Assembly (NCBI RefSeq): GCF_003385515.1
Contig: NZ_QNVT01000018.1
Span: 1-64,000 of the forward strand
Source of the DNA: Chryseobacterium pennae
Lineage (GTDB): Bacteria > Bacteroidota > Bacteroidia > Flavobacteriales > Weeksellaceae
DNA: 64,000 nt
Reading direction: 5' to 3'
Part shown: piece by piece, positions 24,329-34,400 of the stretch
Layout: the number at the start of each line of letters is the position of its first letter
Numbering within the stretch: the stretch's first letter is position 1
Program-made: the position numbers and the translations under genes
Notes under the pieces: model-generated
Told to the model about the DNA's origin: nothing
What the model saw: the letters and a program-made list of their open reading frames with translations, nothing else
Databases searched by the model: none

Positions 24329-25375
24329 TTAATCAAACAGTCTCAGTTGCTGATCTTTAGTTCCGGTAAAATTGGCCGTTGATAATTTGGGAAACTCTTT
24401 GCCTTCAAAAAACTTTTTTCTTCCTATTTTAAAGGTCGTATGAATCATTTCTGCAATATTCCCCTCTCCTCTCTGCCTTTCAAAATATCTTTTATCTCCC
24501 AGCTTTCCGCCTCGCATAGAGCGGATCAGGTTCAGGACTTTCTGAGCTCTATCAGGAAAATGTGTTTCAATCCAATTAACAAAAACAGGTTCCACCGTAT
24601 CATTCAATCTCACCAATGTATATCCGAATCCAAGTGCACCGGCATCAGAGATTGACTTTAAAATAGATAAAGGCTCATCACTGTTCAGCCCAGGAATAAT
24701 AGGCGCTACCATAACATGAACAGGGATCTTATTTTCGGACAGGATTTCAATTGCTTTTAATTTATTTGGGGCAGAACTTGTCCTTGGCTCCATTTTTCGT
24801 CTCAGCTCTTCATTAATGGTTGGAATACTCAGAGAAACAGAAACAAGATTCTGCTCCGCCATCGGTTTAAGAAGATCCAAATCCCTCAATACCAATGCAT
24901 TTTTTGTCAGAATATTGACAGGATGTCTGTAATCAAGGCAAACCTGCAGGAGCTTTCTGGTGATTTCAAATTGCCTTTCAGCAGGCTGATAGCAATCTGT
25001 GTTTCCGGAGAGTAAAATAGGAGCTGCTTTATAGCCTCTTTTTTGAAAAAATTTCTCCAGCAATTCAGGGGCATTTTTCTTCACCATGATCTTTCTCTCA
25101 AAATCAATTCCGGCACTATAGCCCCAGTATTCATGGGTAGGTCTGGCAAAACAATAGGAGCAGCCATGCTCACAACCCTGATAAGGATTCATGGAATATT
25201 CCATAGGGAGATCCTCGCTTTTTACCTGATTCACAATAGTTTTTGGAAACACTTCAGTAAAAGAAGTCTTCACGGTTTCGAAATCTTCATCTTCAGGTTC
25301 ATAAGTATACCTGTCGAAACGGTTGATAACGTTCCGCTGAGCTCCCTGACCTTTTATGAAATTTTCGTTTGACAT
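24329..25375 (-). CDS. PA0069-family radical SAM protein
   Basis: This 348-residue protein carries the radical SAM cluster motif Cys68-x3-Cys72-x2-Cys75 in NPYQGCEHGCSYCFARPTHEYWG, the PA0069/Rv2578c signature. It continues with SGNTDCYQPAERQFEITRKLL and VSLSIPTINEELRRKMEPRTSSAPNKLKAIEIL, typical of this spore-photoproduct-lyase-like group. It should use SAM and a 4Fe-4S cluster; the substrate is unknown, although a nucleic-acid role has been suggested for relatives. It is transcribed alone. Confidence 0.88.
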   Translation of the reverse strand: MSNENFIKGQGAQRNVINRFDRYTYEPEDEDFETVKTSFTEVFPKTIVNQVKSEDLPMEYSMNPYQGCEHGCSYCFARPTHEYWGYSAGIDFERKIMVKKNAPELLEKFFQKRGYKAAPILLSGNTDCYQPAERQFEITRKLLQVCLDYRHPVNILTKNALVLRDLDLLKPMAEQNLVSVSLSIPTINEELRRKMEPRTSSAPNKLKAIEILSENKIPVHVMVAPIIPGLNSDEPLSILKSISDAGALGFGYTLVRLNDTVEPVFVNWIETHFPDRAQKVLNLIRSMRGGKLGDKRYFERQRGEGNIAEMIHTTFKIGRKKFFEGKEFPKLSTANFTGTKDQQLRLFD

Positions 25376-25442
25376 TCTGATGTAAAATTAGAATGGATTT
25401 TTTATAAAATAATGAACTTTAACATTAAAGTTTTCCACAAAA

Positions 25443-25472
25443 AAATCCAACACTTTCAAAAGCGTTGGATTT
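25443..25472 (-). terminator. Terminator of the 64-residue membrane protein gene
   Basis: AAATCCAAC (25443-25451) pairs with GTTGGATTT (25464-25472), with one mismatch further in. A seven-T run follows on the minus strand. Confidence 0.8.
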
Positions 25473-25497
25473 AAACATAATTTAATATATTTTTTTA

Positions 25498-25692
25498 CTA
25501 CTTCAGCGCGTAAAATTCCACTCCGTGTGTTTCATCGTCGTGGTTCTTTTCATCAAAGTGTCTGTGATAATCCGAATAGGAATCACTATATTTTTTATCT
25601 TTTTTAGTCAATATTTTTTTGATACTTATTAAGCTTAATACTGCCAAAAGACCAACTCCTCCTGCCAGTAAAACTCCAACCTCTTTTTTCAT
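25498..25692 (-). CDS. Small single-pass membrane protein of unknown function
   Basis: This 64-residue protein has one N-terminal helix (residues 6-24, GVLLAGGVGLLAVLSLISI), then a basic patch (KKILTKKDKK) and a His/Asp/Glu/Tyr-rich cytoplasmic tail (YSDYHRHFDEKNHDDETHG). By charge the N-terminus is outside and the tail inside, or it is a short signal anchor. It has its own terminator. The His-rich tail could bind metal, but that is speculation. Confidence 0.6.
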   Translation of the reverse strand: MKKEVGVLLAGGVGLLAVLSLISIKKILTKKDKKYSDSYSDYHRHFDEKNHDDETHGVEFYALK

Positions 25693-25866
25693 ATTTTCTC
25701 TGATTTATTGTTTTGGGTATTGCAAAAAGTATACCTATTTCATCTTTGTAAATTATAAATTTTGTTAACATTAAGCTCTGTTTTTAAGAAAATTATAATC
25801 CATTATTTTTCTTATCTTTAGAAAAGCAATGGTTTAATTATTGTACTTATCAACAAAAATAGTATT

Positions 25867-26217
25867 ATGGAAAATCCAGAAAACATAGACCAAATGACCA
25901 CCCTGAGCCAAGTCATGCAAAAACTCTCTGAAAGAGGAATCCAAAGGGAGTTCAGAATGAACGAAAGCTGTGAAATGAAGTTTGAAAACTCTGAAAGAAT
26001 TTATCAGCCTACTGAATTGATTATTATAAAGACTTACCGTTTCGAAGGAGACAGCAATCCTGATGATAATGCCGTATTGTACGTTATAAAGGATAGTGCC
26101 GGAAACCGCGGAATGATTATCGATTCTTATGGAGCGGACAGCAATTATCCTGGTGAAAAGTTTGATGAATTCCTGAGAAATATTCCTGTTTTGGAAAGTG
26201 ATGAGCTCAATTTTTAG
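25867..26217 (+). CDS. Conserved hypothetical protein
   Basis: This 116-residue soluble, acidic protein has no signal or membrane segment. The opening TTLSQVMQKLSERGIQREFRM and the strands TELIIIKTYRFEG...NAVLYVIKDSAGNRGMIIDSYGAD suggest a small alpha/beta fold seen in Bacteroidota hypothetical proteins. Some of these carry an unsupported phosphoribosylpyrophosphate-synthetase label; no PRPP-synthetase motif is visible. It is monocistronic, convergent with the AsmA-like gene, and followed by a long inverted repeat (26236-26340). Confidence 0.6.
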   Translation: MENPENIDQMTTLSQVMQKLSERGIQREFRMNESCEMKFENSERIYQPTELIIIKTYRFEGDSNPDDNAVLYVIKDSAGNRGMIIDSYGADSNYPGEKFDEFLRNIPVLESDELNF

Positions 26218-26235
26218 CCCCATCCACCCAATATT

Positions 26236-26340
26236 AATTTTTTAAACCATTAAGGCTATTTTAATTAATATAAAATTGATTTCGTCCTTATTGGTACAAT
26301 CAGTTCGTTATTATATTACCTCTCAATGGTTTAAAAAATT
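26236..26340. repeat. 105-bp element bounded by 16-bp perfect inverted repeats
   Basis: AATTTTTTAAACCATT (26236-26251) and its exact complement (26325-26340) flank 73 bp of AT-rich DNA. The element fills the gap between two converging genes, and its right end touches the stop codon of the AsmA-like gene. It could be a MITE-like remnant or a long-range terminator stem; no coding sequence is inside. Confidence 0.6.
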
Positions 26341-28996
26341 ATTTCTCCTCAGAATTATCTTTCTTTTTAAAAATACCATTTAAAAAGCCCTTCTTCTCTT
26401 TTTTTTCTTCCAGAGGTTGAGGTGTATTTTTTTTCTGTTTTATATCCTCTTTAATATCCTTTACAGACTGCTTCATTTCCTTCACTGAAGAAACAGCATT
26501 CTTTACTTTTTGTTCTGTTTTTTCTACATTCTTTCCAATAAGAGTCTTTTTAAGTCCTTGTTCAATTCCCTTCCAGAAAAGGTTAAAGAAGGACTTCGTA
26601 GGATCACGTTCCACATTTTCCACCGTTACTGCTTCCGGATAATTCCCAGAGTTTGATTTCAAGAAAACATTCGCAACGGCTGTTAAAAAGCCTTTTTTCT
26701 CATGGTTATTTTTGTTCAGGACAGCAATCTTCAGGTCTTTGTGCTTTAAATTAAATGTTCCGTGCAGTCCTGCAGGATTTCCTTTAAAATTGAATAGCAT
26801 TTCCTGAATAGTTCCTGCAGTAGCTGTTATATGCAGATAAGGCCGGATAAATGGATTGATACCACTCACCGGAAGGTTCGATGTCTTCCCGGAAATGGTA
26901 AATGTATCATGCTGATCTGCTACATCAAAGCCCCAGTTTACAGACAGTGGTGAAAGATTCATAAAAGAACAATTAATCTTAATATCCACCTTGGTAGGTT
27001 TTCCTTTTGCCTTAGCAGAATTCAGATTTTTAACGTTCATATTAAAATTACTGAATATAAGCTTCCCAGGTCCCATACTTTCCGGAGTATCTTCTTCATA
27101 TACCAAAACTGAGTTCTTCAGATCCAGAGTATTGATATTCATAGGAATTTTAATAGACCGAAGCATTTTGGAATACAATGCTTTTATTTTCGGATCGTCC
27201 TTAGGTATTTTACTTCTGAAAATATTAGCATCCGCAGACTGGATCAAAACATGTGAGGCATTAATGAATTTATGACCTGAAAACAGATCCCAATTTCCCT
27301 CAGCAGAGATCTGACCCATCTTTAAATCATACAGATCTCTTTCTACAGGGATCATTTTGATAAACTGATTTCTCGAAACGAGAGGCTTCATCGCAAAATT
27401 ATTGATCTGGACTTTATTCTTATTCAGCTTTAAAAGTCCCAGACTGATATTATAAAACTGAGTTTTATAAGCAAAATTACGGGTGGTCAGAAAATAATCT
27501 TTTACATTAAAAGAAAGTCCTTGGTTATTTGCTTTCGGACCGATTTCGATACCATTCACAGTAGCATTCAAATCATGAAATACTAATGGCTCTTTTCCTT
27601 TATCATAAGTAAGATTTGAGTTCTTTAAAGATACTTTTCTTACGATAACAGACTGTATGATTCCTGGGTTTGTACTTTTCCCGGGTTTATTTTCTCCTGC
27701 CTTTATAATTCCGTTAGCGTTTTCAACGAGAACATTTTTCAGATCAAGATTCAGCTTTTTATTAATAAATTCCAGTTTATTTATATTAAAAGCAATATGG
27801 CTGGTTTTCAAATCCACCGTCGTTTTCCCATTGGGCTGAGGCCCTGGGGTCAATGAAAGATCAATCATTTCTCCGTTAGTCGGTTTCAAAGCGACACTTC
27901 CAATGGCCATATTCTGATGGTCCGTATACACAATATTCTTTCCGGAGAATGTAAAATCTTTATATCCAATCGGAATCACCTGTTCTGAAGTACTCTTATT
28001 GAACACCAATTGATTGATATTCAGATTCAGGTTTCCGGCAGATAAAAGCCTGCTTCCATCAGACTTATTAATCTGAGCCACAGCATTTTTAAGCTTTATA
28101 TTCTCCAGATTAACCTCAAAATTGGATTTCTTCTTTTCCTTTTTAGCATTTTTTACACCGGTATTATAGACTGTAAAAACGGGACTTTGAAAATCTGCAC
28201 CTGCAAGAGCAACTTTATTTTTATTTAAGACCACATCTTTAAATTCCATTTTTGGAATAGTGAATTCGAAAAGCTGAGTTTTTTGAGGATAAAACTTTTT
28301 AAACTGAGTAAAAGACAACAGCGGAATCAGCTTAAAGCTTTCAACCGACATTTGTCCATTTGTTGTATTGATGGAATGAATCGTAATAGCGTATACATTA
28401 TCCGGTCTGAAAAAGAAATTTCGTCCTTTAACGCTGTATCGGTCAAAAACAACAGGAAGCTTATCTTCTACAGACTCTTCAGTCATCTGTAGATTTTCTA
28501 CGGACAAATCAAGCTGCTCTACGGATAAAAATTTCTGTTTACTATGCTTAAAAACAGCCACTTTCCCTTCATTGATTCTGATATTCTCAAATAAGAACGG
28601 TTTTCTTTTTTTTTCTGTTTTCTGGTCAACAGGTTTTGCTAAAATGACATTAAGATTAGGTTTTGCCAACAACAAATCGGAAGAGCTTATTGTTTTATTA
28701 AAAATGGCATCATAGATTCCAAAACGACTGACCTTTAATGTATCTATAGTTCCCTGAAGACCAATAACATTGGTGTTTTGGGGATCTTTACTATTAACTG
28801 AGATTCCTGTTACCAGAATATTTCCCGTGCTAAGATCTACATCCAAACTTTTATAGGAAACCTTATAGTCTGTATTTTTTTTAATGTATTCAGGAAGTTG
28901 GGTTTTAAGCCAGAAATTTAGTCCGAAATTCGCCGCAAGAAGTAGTCCTGCCAGAATTCCGAAACTGATTAGTAGTCTTTTAACCCATTTTTTCAT
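26339..28996 (-). CDS. Large AsmA/DUF748-like envelope protein
   Basis: This 885-residue protein has one N-terminal membrane anchor (residues ~8-29). A long beta-strand-rich region follows with repeating DLS.GNILV, LxLKNVLVENAN and LKNSNLTYDKG phrases, typical of AsmA-like/DUF748 proteins that span the periplasm. A Lys/Glu-rich coiled-coil tail occupies roughly 820-885. Such bridge-like proteins are linked to phospholipid transport and outer-membrane homeostasis. It is followed 32 bp downstream-to-upstream by the DUF2797 gene on the same strand (29029-29826), likely one operon. Confidence 0.75.
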   Translation of the reverse strand: MKKWVKRLLISFGILAGLLLAANFGLNFWLKTQLPEYIKKNTDYKVSYKSLDVDLSTGNILVTGISVNSKDPQNTNVIGLQGTIDTLKVSRFGIYDAIFNKTISSSDLLLAKPNLNVILAKPVDQKTEKKRKPFLFENIRINEGKVAVFKHSKQKFLSVEQLDLSVENLQMTEESVEDKLPVVFDRYSVKGRNFFFRPDNVYAITIHSINTTNGQMSVESFKLIPLLSFTQFKKFYPQKTQLFEFTIPKMEFKDVVLNKNKVALAGADFQSPVFTVYNTGVKNAKKEKKKSNFEVNLENIKLKNAVAQINKSDGSRLLSAGNLNLNINQLVFNKSTSEQVIPIGYKDFTFSGKNIVYTDHQNMAIGSVALKPTNGEMIDLSLTPGPQPNGKTTVDLKTSHIAFNINKLEFINKKLNLDLKNVLVENANGIIKAGENKPGKSTNPGIIQSVIVRKVSLKNSNLTYDKGKEPLVFHDLNATVNGIEIGPKANNQGLSFNVKDYFLTTRNFAYKTQFYNISLGLLKLNKNKVQINNFAMKPLVSRNQFIKMIPVERDLYDLKMGQISAEGNWDLFSGHKFINASHVLIQSADANIFRSKIPKDDPKIKALYSKMLRSIKIPMNINTLDLKNSVLVYEEDTPESMGPGKLIFSNFNMNVKNLNSAKAKGKPTKVDIKINCSFMNLSPLSVNWGFDVADQHDTFTISGKTSNLPVSGINPFIRPYLHITATAGTIQEMLFNFKGNPAGLHGTFNLKHKDLKIAVLNKNNHEKKGFLTAVANVFLKSNSGNYPEAVTVENVERDPTKSFFNLFWKGIEQGLKKTLIGKNVEKTEQKVKNAVSSVKEMKQSVKDIKEDIKQKKNTPQPLEEKKEKKGFLNGIFKKKDNSEEK

Positions 28997-29028
28997 ATTG
29001 TGATTTGGTTGAAGATTTTTTAATAAAA

Positions 29029-29826
29029 TTAATTTTTGATTTCCAGCTCTATTACGTATCCTTCATGTCCTCTTACATTTATAAAATTTCCACCTTCAAA
29101 CCCCAGATACTGTCCTTTTACACCGGTAAGCTTTCCGGTAAATTCCGGTTTTTTATCTAATGTAAATGAAGTTACTTTCTCAGGTTTCTCAAATGGATAA
29201 TCAAATCTCCATAGTTCTTCACCTTCACTGTAGAACTTCTGGAAATCCGCAGGAAAATGTTCTTTAATCTTTTGTCTGAAGTCAGCAAGGTCTATCTCTC
29301 CTTCAAAGTCATCCTGAAGCATCTTTCTCCAGTTTGTTTTATCTGCAAGGTGTTCTTTTAGGGCAACCTCTATCATTCCCGCTTCATAACGGTTCTCAGT
29401 TCTTGCAATAGGCAACGCAAAAGTAGCACCCTGATCGATCCACCTGGTAGGAATCTGGGTATTTCTGGTTACTCCTACTTTTACATCTCCTGTATAGGCC
29501 AGATAGACGGTGTGAGGCTGAAGCTGAATTTCTTTTTCAATTTCCAAATTACGTTCTGCCACTCCTAAATGGGCTGTCGAAAGCTCCGGGCGAATGATTG
29601 TGTCACTGGCATACGGGCTTTCAAAAAAACAGTTTTTACAGAATCCCATTCTATAAATAGGTTTATTTTCGCCACAGTTTACACATTGAAACCCTACATG
29701 TTTAATGCTCAATTCCTTCCCAAACAACTCATTAACATGGATCAGATCTCCTGAAAGATTCAGATAATATTGAATGGGTTTGGCATCGTAGCTTATCATT
29801 TTTAAAATTTGCCCTTGAAACTGCAT
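29029..29826 (-). CDS. DUF2797 zinc-ribbon protein
   Basis: This 265-residue protein has a four-cysteine zinc ribbon: Cys48, Cys51, Cys63 and Cys66 (CVNC...CKNC). The family core follows: TVYLAYTGDVKVGVTRNTQIPTRWIDQGA, reminiscent of a GIY-YIG-like strand arrangement, and ARTENRYEAGMIEVALKEHLADKTNWRKML. Function is unestablished; nucleic-acid binding is suspected from the zinc ribbon. It is first in the likely two-gene minus-strand unit with the AsmA-like gene and is divergent from the epimerase gene. Confidence 0.8.
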   Translation of the reverse strand: MQFQGQILKMISYDAKPIQYYLNLSGDLIHVNELFGKELSIKHVGFQCVNCGENKPIYRMGFCKNCFFESPYASDTIIRPELSTAHLGVAERNLEIEKEIQLQPHTVYLAYTGDVKVGVTRNTQIPTRWIDQGATFALPIARTENRYEAGMIEVALKEHLADKTNWRKMLQDDFEGEIDLADFRQKIKEHFPADFQKFYSEGEELWRFDYPFEKPEKVTSFTLDKKPEFTGKLTGVKGQYLGFEGGNFINVRGHEGYVIELEIKN

Positions 29827-29889
29827 ATTATATTTATATTACTTTTTTAAGTAAATTTAATGATTATATTTTTCAAATAGTAAAATTTA

Positions 29890-29897
29890 TATTTTTG
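29890..29897 (+). promoter_or_regulatory. -7 box of the epimerase gene
   Basis: TATTTTTG is a perfect TAnnTTTG match, 19 nt before ATG 29917. Confidence 0.55.
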
Positions 29898-29916
29898 TAT
29901 TCATAAAAACCCACTG

Positions 29917-30945
29917 ATGATTTATCTTATAACAGGCGGCAGCGGCTTTATTGGCTCCCATTTAGTCGAACGATTATTAAGAAATGGACATTCTGTCATA
30001 AACGTTGACAATTTTGATGATTTTTACAGCTATCAGATAAAAATTAAAAATACTTTAGAGTCTATCGACAAAATTTCGGATTTTGAATTCTCTGATAAAA
30101 AGGCTGATATTCAATATCTGGCTTCACTTTCCCATTCTGATCAATATTCCCTTTACTATCAGGATATCAGAGATAAAGAGGGTCTTGAAAACATTTTCAG
30201 AAACCACTCTATTGATATGGTGATTCATCTGGCAGCATTGGCAGGTGTTCGCCCCTCTATTGAAAGACCTTTGGAATACGAAGAAGTAAATGTCCGAGGG
30301 ACTATGAATCTTTGGGAATTGTGTAGAGATTTTAATATTAAAAAATTCATTTGCGCTTCTTCATCAAGCGTTTATGGAAATAATGAAAAAGTCCCTTTTG
30401 CTGAAACAGACAATGTGGACAATCCTATTTCTCCTTATGCAGCGACTAAGAAGTGTGGAGAAATTCTGGGACACGCCTATCATCATCTTTATCATATTGA
30501 TATGATCCAGCTTAGATTCTTTACCGTTTATGGTCCAAGACAGCGTCCTGACCTTGCCATCCATAAATTTACAAAACTTATTTCCGAAGGCGTAGAAATT
30601 CCTTTCTATGGGGACGGCACTACTGCCAGAGATTATACTTATATTGATGACATTATTGACGGAATTACCAAATCCGTTTTATATCTGGAAAACAATTCCA
30701 ATGTGTATGAAATCCTTAATTTAGGAGAAAACCAGGTAATCACTTTAAAGGAAATGGTAGCCACTATAGAAAAGACCCTGAATATGACAGCTTTCAGAAA
30801 AATTCTGCCAATGCAACCCGGAGATGTCACAAAAACCAATGCCGACATTACCAAAGCAAAGGCTTTAATAGGATATAAACCTGACACAAACTTCCAAAAT
30901 GGCATAAAAAAATTTGTGGAATGGTTTTTGAGAAAACGACAATAA
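29917..30945 (+). CDS. NAD-dependent epimerase, UDP-glucuronate 4-epimerase-like
   Basis: This 342-residue extended SDR enzyme has the NAD loop GGSGFIGS (7-14), ASSSSVYGNNEKVPF around the catalytic Ser, and the YxxxK pair in SPYAATKKCGE. RFFTVYGPRQRPDLAIHKF matches UDP-glucuronate/galacturonate 4-epimerases. It makes an activated sugar for surface polysaccharide. No other sugar-nucleotide gene is adjacent, so the pathway is not defined here. The conserved GxxGxxG region is intact. Confidence 0.87.
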   Translation: MIYLITGGSGFIGSHLVERLLRNGHSVINVDNFDDFYSYQIKIKNTLESIDKISDFEFSDKKADIQYLASLSHSDQYSLYYQDIRDKEGLENIFRNHSIDMVIHLAALAGVRPSIERPLEYEEVNVRGTMNLWELCRDFNIKKFICASSSSVYGNNEKVPFAETDNVDNPISPYAATKKCGEILGHAYHHLYHIDMIQLRFFTVYGPRQRPDLAIHKFTKLISEGVEIPFYGDGTTARDYTYIDDIIDGITKSVLYLENNSNVYEILNLGENQVITLKEMVATIEKTLNMTAFRKILPMQPGDVTKTNADITKAKALIGYKPDTNFQNGIKKFVEWFLRKRQ

Positions 30946-31056
30946 GTAAATTACTGACATACCTGCCATGCAGTTGATGACAGACATTTATAAGAAAAAA
31001 TTATAAAAAGAATTGAAAATCAAGTATAAAAAAGTTTATTATACAACCTATTTTTA

Positions 31057-31064
31057 TACTTTTG
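31057..31064 (+). promoter_or_regulatory. -7 box of the DUF2795 gene
   Basis: TACTTTTG is a perfect TAnnTTTG match, 17 nt before ATG 31082. Confidence 0.55.
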
Positions 31065-31081
31065 CAAAAAATTAGAAAATT

Positions 31082-31303
31082 ATGTACTGGACATTAGAAT
31101 TAGCTTCCTATCTAAGTGACGCACCTTGGCCAATGACAAAAGCAGAGCTTATTGACTACGCAATCAGAACTGGTGCACCTATGGAAGTAGTAGAAAACCT
31201 TCAGGCTATTGAAGACGAAGGAGAAATATATGAATCTATCGAAGAAGTTTGGAGCGACTATCCGACAGACGAGGATTTCCTTTGGAACGAGGACGAATAT
31301 TAA
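31082..31303 (+). CDS. DUF2795 family protein
   Basis: This 73-residue acidic protein has the DUF2795 core WPMTKAELIDYAIRTGAPMEVVENLQAI, a small helical unit that in other bacteria often occurs as repeats. The C-terminal half is very acidic (EDEGEIYESIEEVWSDYPTDEDF). Its function is unknown. It lies 119 bp upstream of secA, separated by a probable terminator, and has its own -7 box. Confidence 0.85.
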   Translation: MYWTLELASYLSDAPWPMTKAELIDYAIRTGAPMEVVENLQAIEDEGEIYESIEEVWSDYPTDEDFLWNEDEY

Positions 31304-31312
31304 TAAAGCGAT

Positions 31313-31345
31313 AAGCTTTAGGCTGTGTGCTTAGAGCTTTTTTGC
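31313..31345 (+). terminator. Probable terminator after the DUF2795 gene
   Basis: AAGCTTTAGG (31313-31322) and CTTAGAGCTT (31330-31339) pair with two wobbles and are followed by TTTTTG. A second small hairpin (TACACGC/GCGTGTA, 31363-31379) lies closer to secA. Confidence 0.55.
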
Positions 31346-31422
31346 CCTTTTTATATATTAACTACACGCTTAGCGTGTAAAACGCTTAAAGCATCTTGCA
31401 TTAAGCATAAAGCAAAAAATTT

Positions 31423-34400
31423 ATGAGTTTTTTAAACAAAGTTCTTAAAGGGTTTTTGGGAGACAAAAAAGCGCAGGACCTAAAAGAAGTAAAAAAAGTT
31501 GTAACAAAAATCAAGGCTGTAGAGCCTAACATCCAACAATTGTCGGATGATGGACTGAGACAAAAAACTGCTGAGTTTAAAGCAAGTATTAAAGATGCTA
31601 CCAGCAAGATCACAGCTCAAATAGAACAGATTAAAGAGCAGATAAAGACTTCAACAAACGTTGATGAAAAAGAAGCTCTTTTCTCAAAAATTGAGTCTTT
31701 AAAGAAAGAATCATACGAAATTGAAGAGAAAGTTCTTATCCAGGTTCTTCCGGAAGCTTTTGCATTGATCAAAGAAACGGCAAGAAGATGGGCACAGAAC
31801 GGAGAAATTCGTGTAACAGCAAGTGATTGGGATAGAGAACTGGCTGCTGCAGGGAAAGATTTTGTTGAAATTCAGGGAGACCAAGCTGTTTGGAAAAACT
31901 CATGGGACGCAGCCGGAACTCCAGTAGTTTGGGATATGGTCCACTATGATGTTCAGTTTATCGGAGGTATTATTCTTCACAGTGGTAAAATTGCCGAAAT
32001 GGCAACCGGTGAAGGTAAAACTTTGGTAGGAACATTACCTATTTACTTAAATTCACTTCCGGAAAGAGGAGTTCACGTAGTAACCGTGAATGACTACCTT
32101 GCTAAAAGGGACTCCGCTTGGATGGGTCCTCTTTATCAGTTCCATGGAATGTCTATCGATTGTATCGATAATCACCAGCCGAACTCAGACGGAAGAAGAA
32201 AAGCATACGGTTCAGATATTACTTATGGAACCAACAATGAATTCGGTTTCGATTATCTGAGAGATAACATGGTAACCTCACCTTCAGAATTGGTACAAAG
32301 AGAATTGAACTTTGCCATTGTGGATGAGGTAGACTCTGTATTGGTAGATGATGCAAGAACACCGTTGATTATTTCAGGTCCGGTTCCTCAGGGAGACAGA
32401 CAGGAATTCGATGTTCTTAAGCCTTCTATCGACAGAATCGTTGAAGTTCAGAAAAAAACAGTCTCTGCCATCTTCAATGAAGCGAAAAAATTAATCACAG
32501 CAGGAAACACTAAAGAAGGAGGATTCAAATTGCTTCAGGCATACAGAGGCCTTCCTAAAAACAGACAATTAATCAAATTCTTATCAGAAAGCGGAAACAG
32601 AGCATTACTTCAGAAGGTTGAAGGACAATACATGCAGGACAACAACCGTGATATGCCGATTGTAGATAAAGATCTTTACTTCGTAATCGAGGAAAAGAAC
32701 AATCAGGTAGACCTTACAGATAAGGGTGTTGAATACATGTCTCAGGGAAATTCTGATCCCAACTTCTTCGTACTTCCGGATATCGGAACAGAAATCGCTG
32801 AAGTAGAGGCTAAAAATCTGACAAAAGAAGAAGAATTCGAAGCTAAAGAAAGACTTTTCGGTGATTTTGCTGAAAAATCTGAAAGAGTTCACACGATGAG
32901 CCAGCTATTGAAGGCGTACACATTATTTGAAAAGGATGATGAGTATGTAGTAATTGATGGTGAGGTAAAAATCGTTGACGAGCAAACTGGTCGTATCATG
33001 GAAGGAAGACGTTATTCTGACGGTCTTCACCAGGCGATCGAAGCTAAAGAAAATGTAAAGATTGAGGCTGCTACTCAAACTTTTGCAACGGTTACCCTTC
33101 AGAACTATTTCCGTATGTACAACAAACTTGCGGGGATGACGGGTACTGCCGAAACTGAAGCTGGAGAACTTTGGGAGATCTACAAATTAGACGTAGTGGT
33201 AATTCCTACCAACCGTGTGATTTTAAGAGATGATAAACAAGATTTAGTTTTCAAAACTAACAGAGAAAAATATAATGCCGTAATTGAAGAAATTGAAAAA
33301 TTAACAGCAGCAAGAAGACCTGTCTTGGTAGGTACAACTTCTGTTGAAATCTCTCAATTATTATCAAAGGCACTTCAATTAAGAAAAATTCCACACCAGG
33401 TACTGAACGCGAAACTTCATAAGAAAGAAGCGGAAATTGTAGCAGGTGCAGGACAACCAGGAGTTGTAACGATTGCAACGAACATGGCTGGTCGTGGTAC
33501 GGATATCAAGCTTTCTAAAGAAGTAAAAGAAGCCGGAGGTTTAGCCATTATCGGAACAGAAAGACACGATTCAAGACGTGTTGACAGACAGTTAAGAGGT
33601 AGAGCGGGACGTCAGGGAGACCCTGGAAGTTCTCAGTTCTATGTATCTCTTGAAGATAACTTAATGCGTTTGTTCGGTTCTGAGAGAATTGCTAAGATGA
33701 TGGACAGAATGGGTCATAAAGAAGGTGAAGTTATTCAGCACTCTATGATCAGTAAGTCTATCGAAAGAGCTCAGAAAAAAGTGGAAGAGAACAACTTCGG
33801 AACAAGAAAGAGACTTCTTGAGTATGATGACGTAATGAACAAACAACGTGACGTTATCTATAAGAGAAGAAAGAATGCTCTATTCGGAGACCACTTGAAA
33901 TATGACATCACAAACATGATTTTTGATGTAGCAAATTCTATCGTTGCGAAAGGAAAAGCTACAGGAAATTATAAAGATTTTGAATACGAAATCATTAAAA
34001 CATTTACGATGGAATCTCCGGTTTCTCCAAATGATTTTAATAATAAAACCATTCCGGATCTTACCAATATCTTATTCAAAGCGGCTCAGGAAGATTACGC
34101 AATGAAACTGAACTTATTGAAAGAGAAATCATTCCCAATCATTGAGAATGTATATCAGAATCAAGGTTCAATGTTTAAGATGATCCAGGTTCCTTTCACA
34201 GACGGGCACAAAACAATGACGATTGTAGCTGATTTGAAAGAGGCTTATGATACTCAGTGTGAAAGCTTAATCAATGATTTTGAAAAGAACATCACTTTAT
34301 CTATTATTGATGAGAACTGGAAACTTCACCTTCGTGAGATGGATGATTTAAGAAGATCTTCTCAGGGAGCTGTTTATGAGCAGAAAGATCCACTTGTGAT

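Noticed and set aside
24329..25375. Radical SAM enzyme as maturase of the adjacent GG-leader peptides
   Set aside because: It is on the opposite strand, separated by a bidirectional terminator, has no SPASM or RRE region, and matches the widespread PA0069 family.
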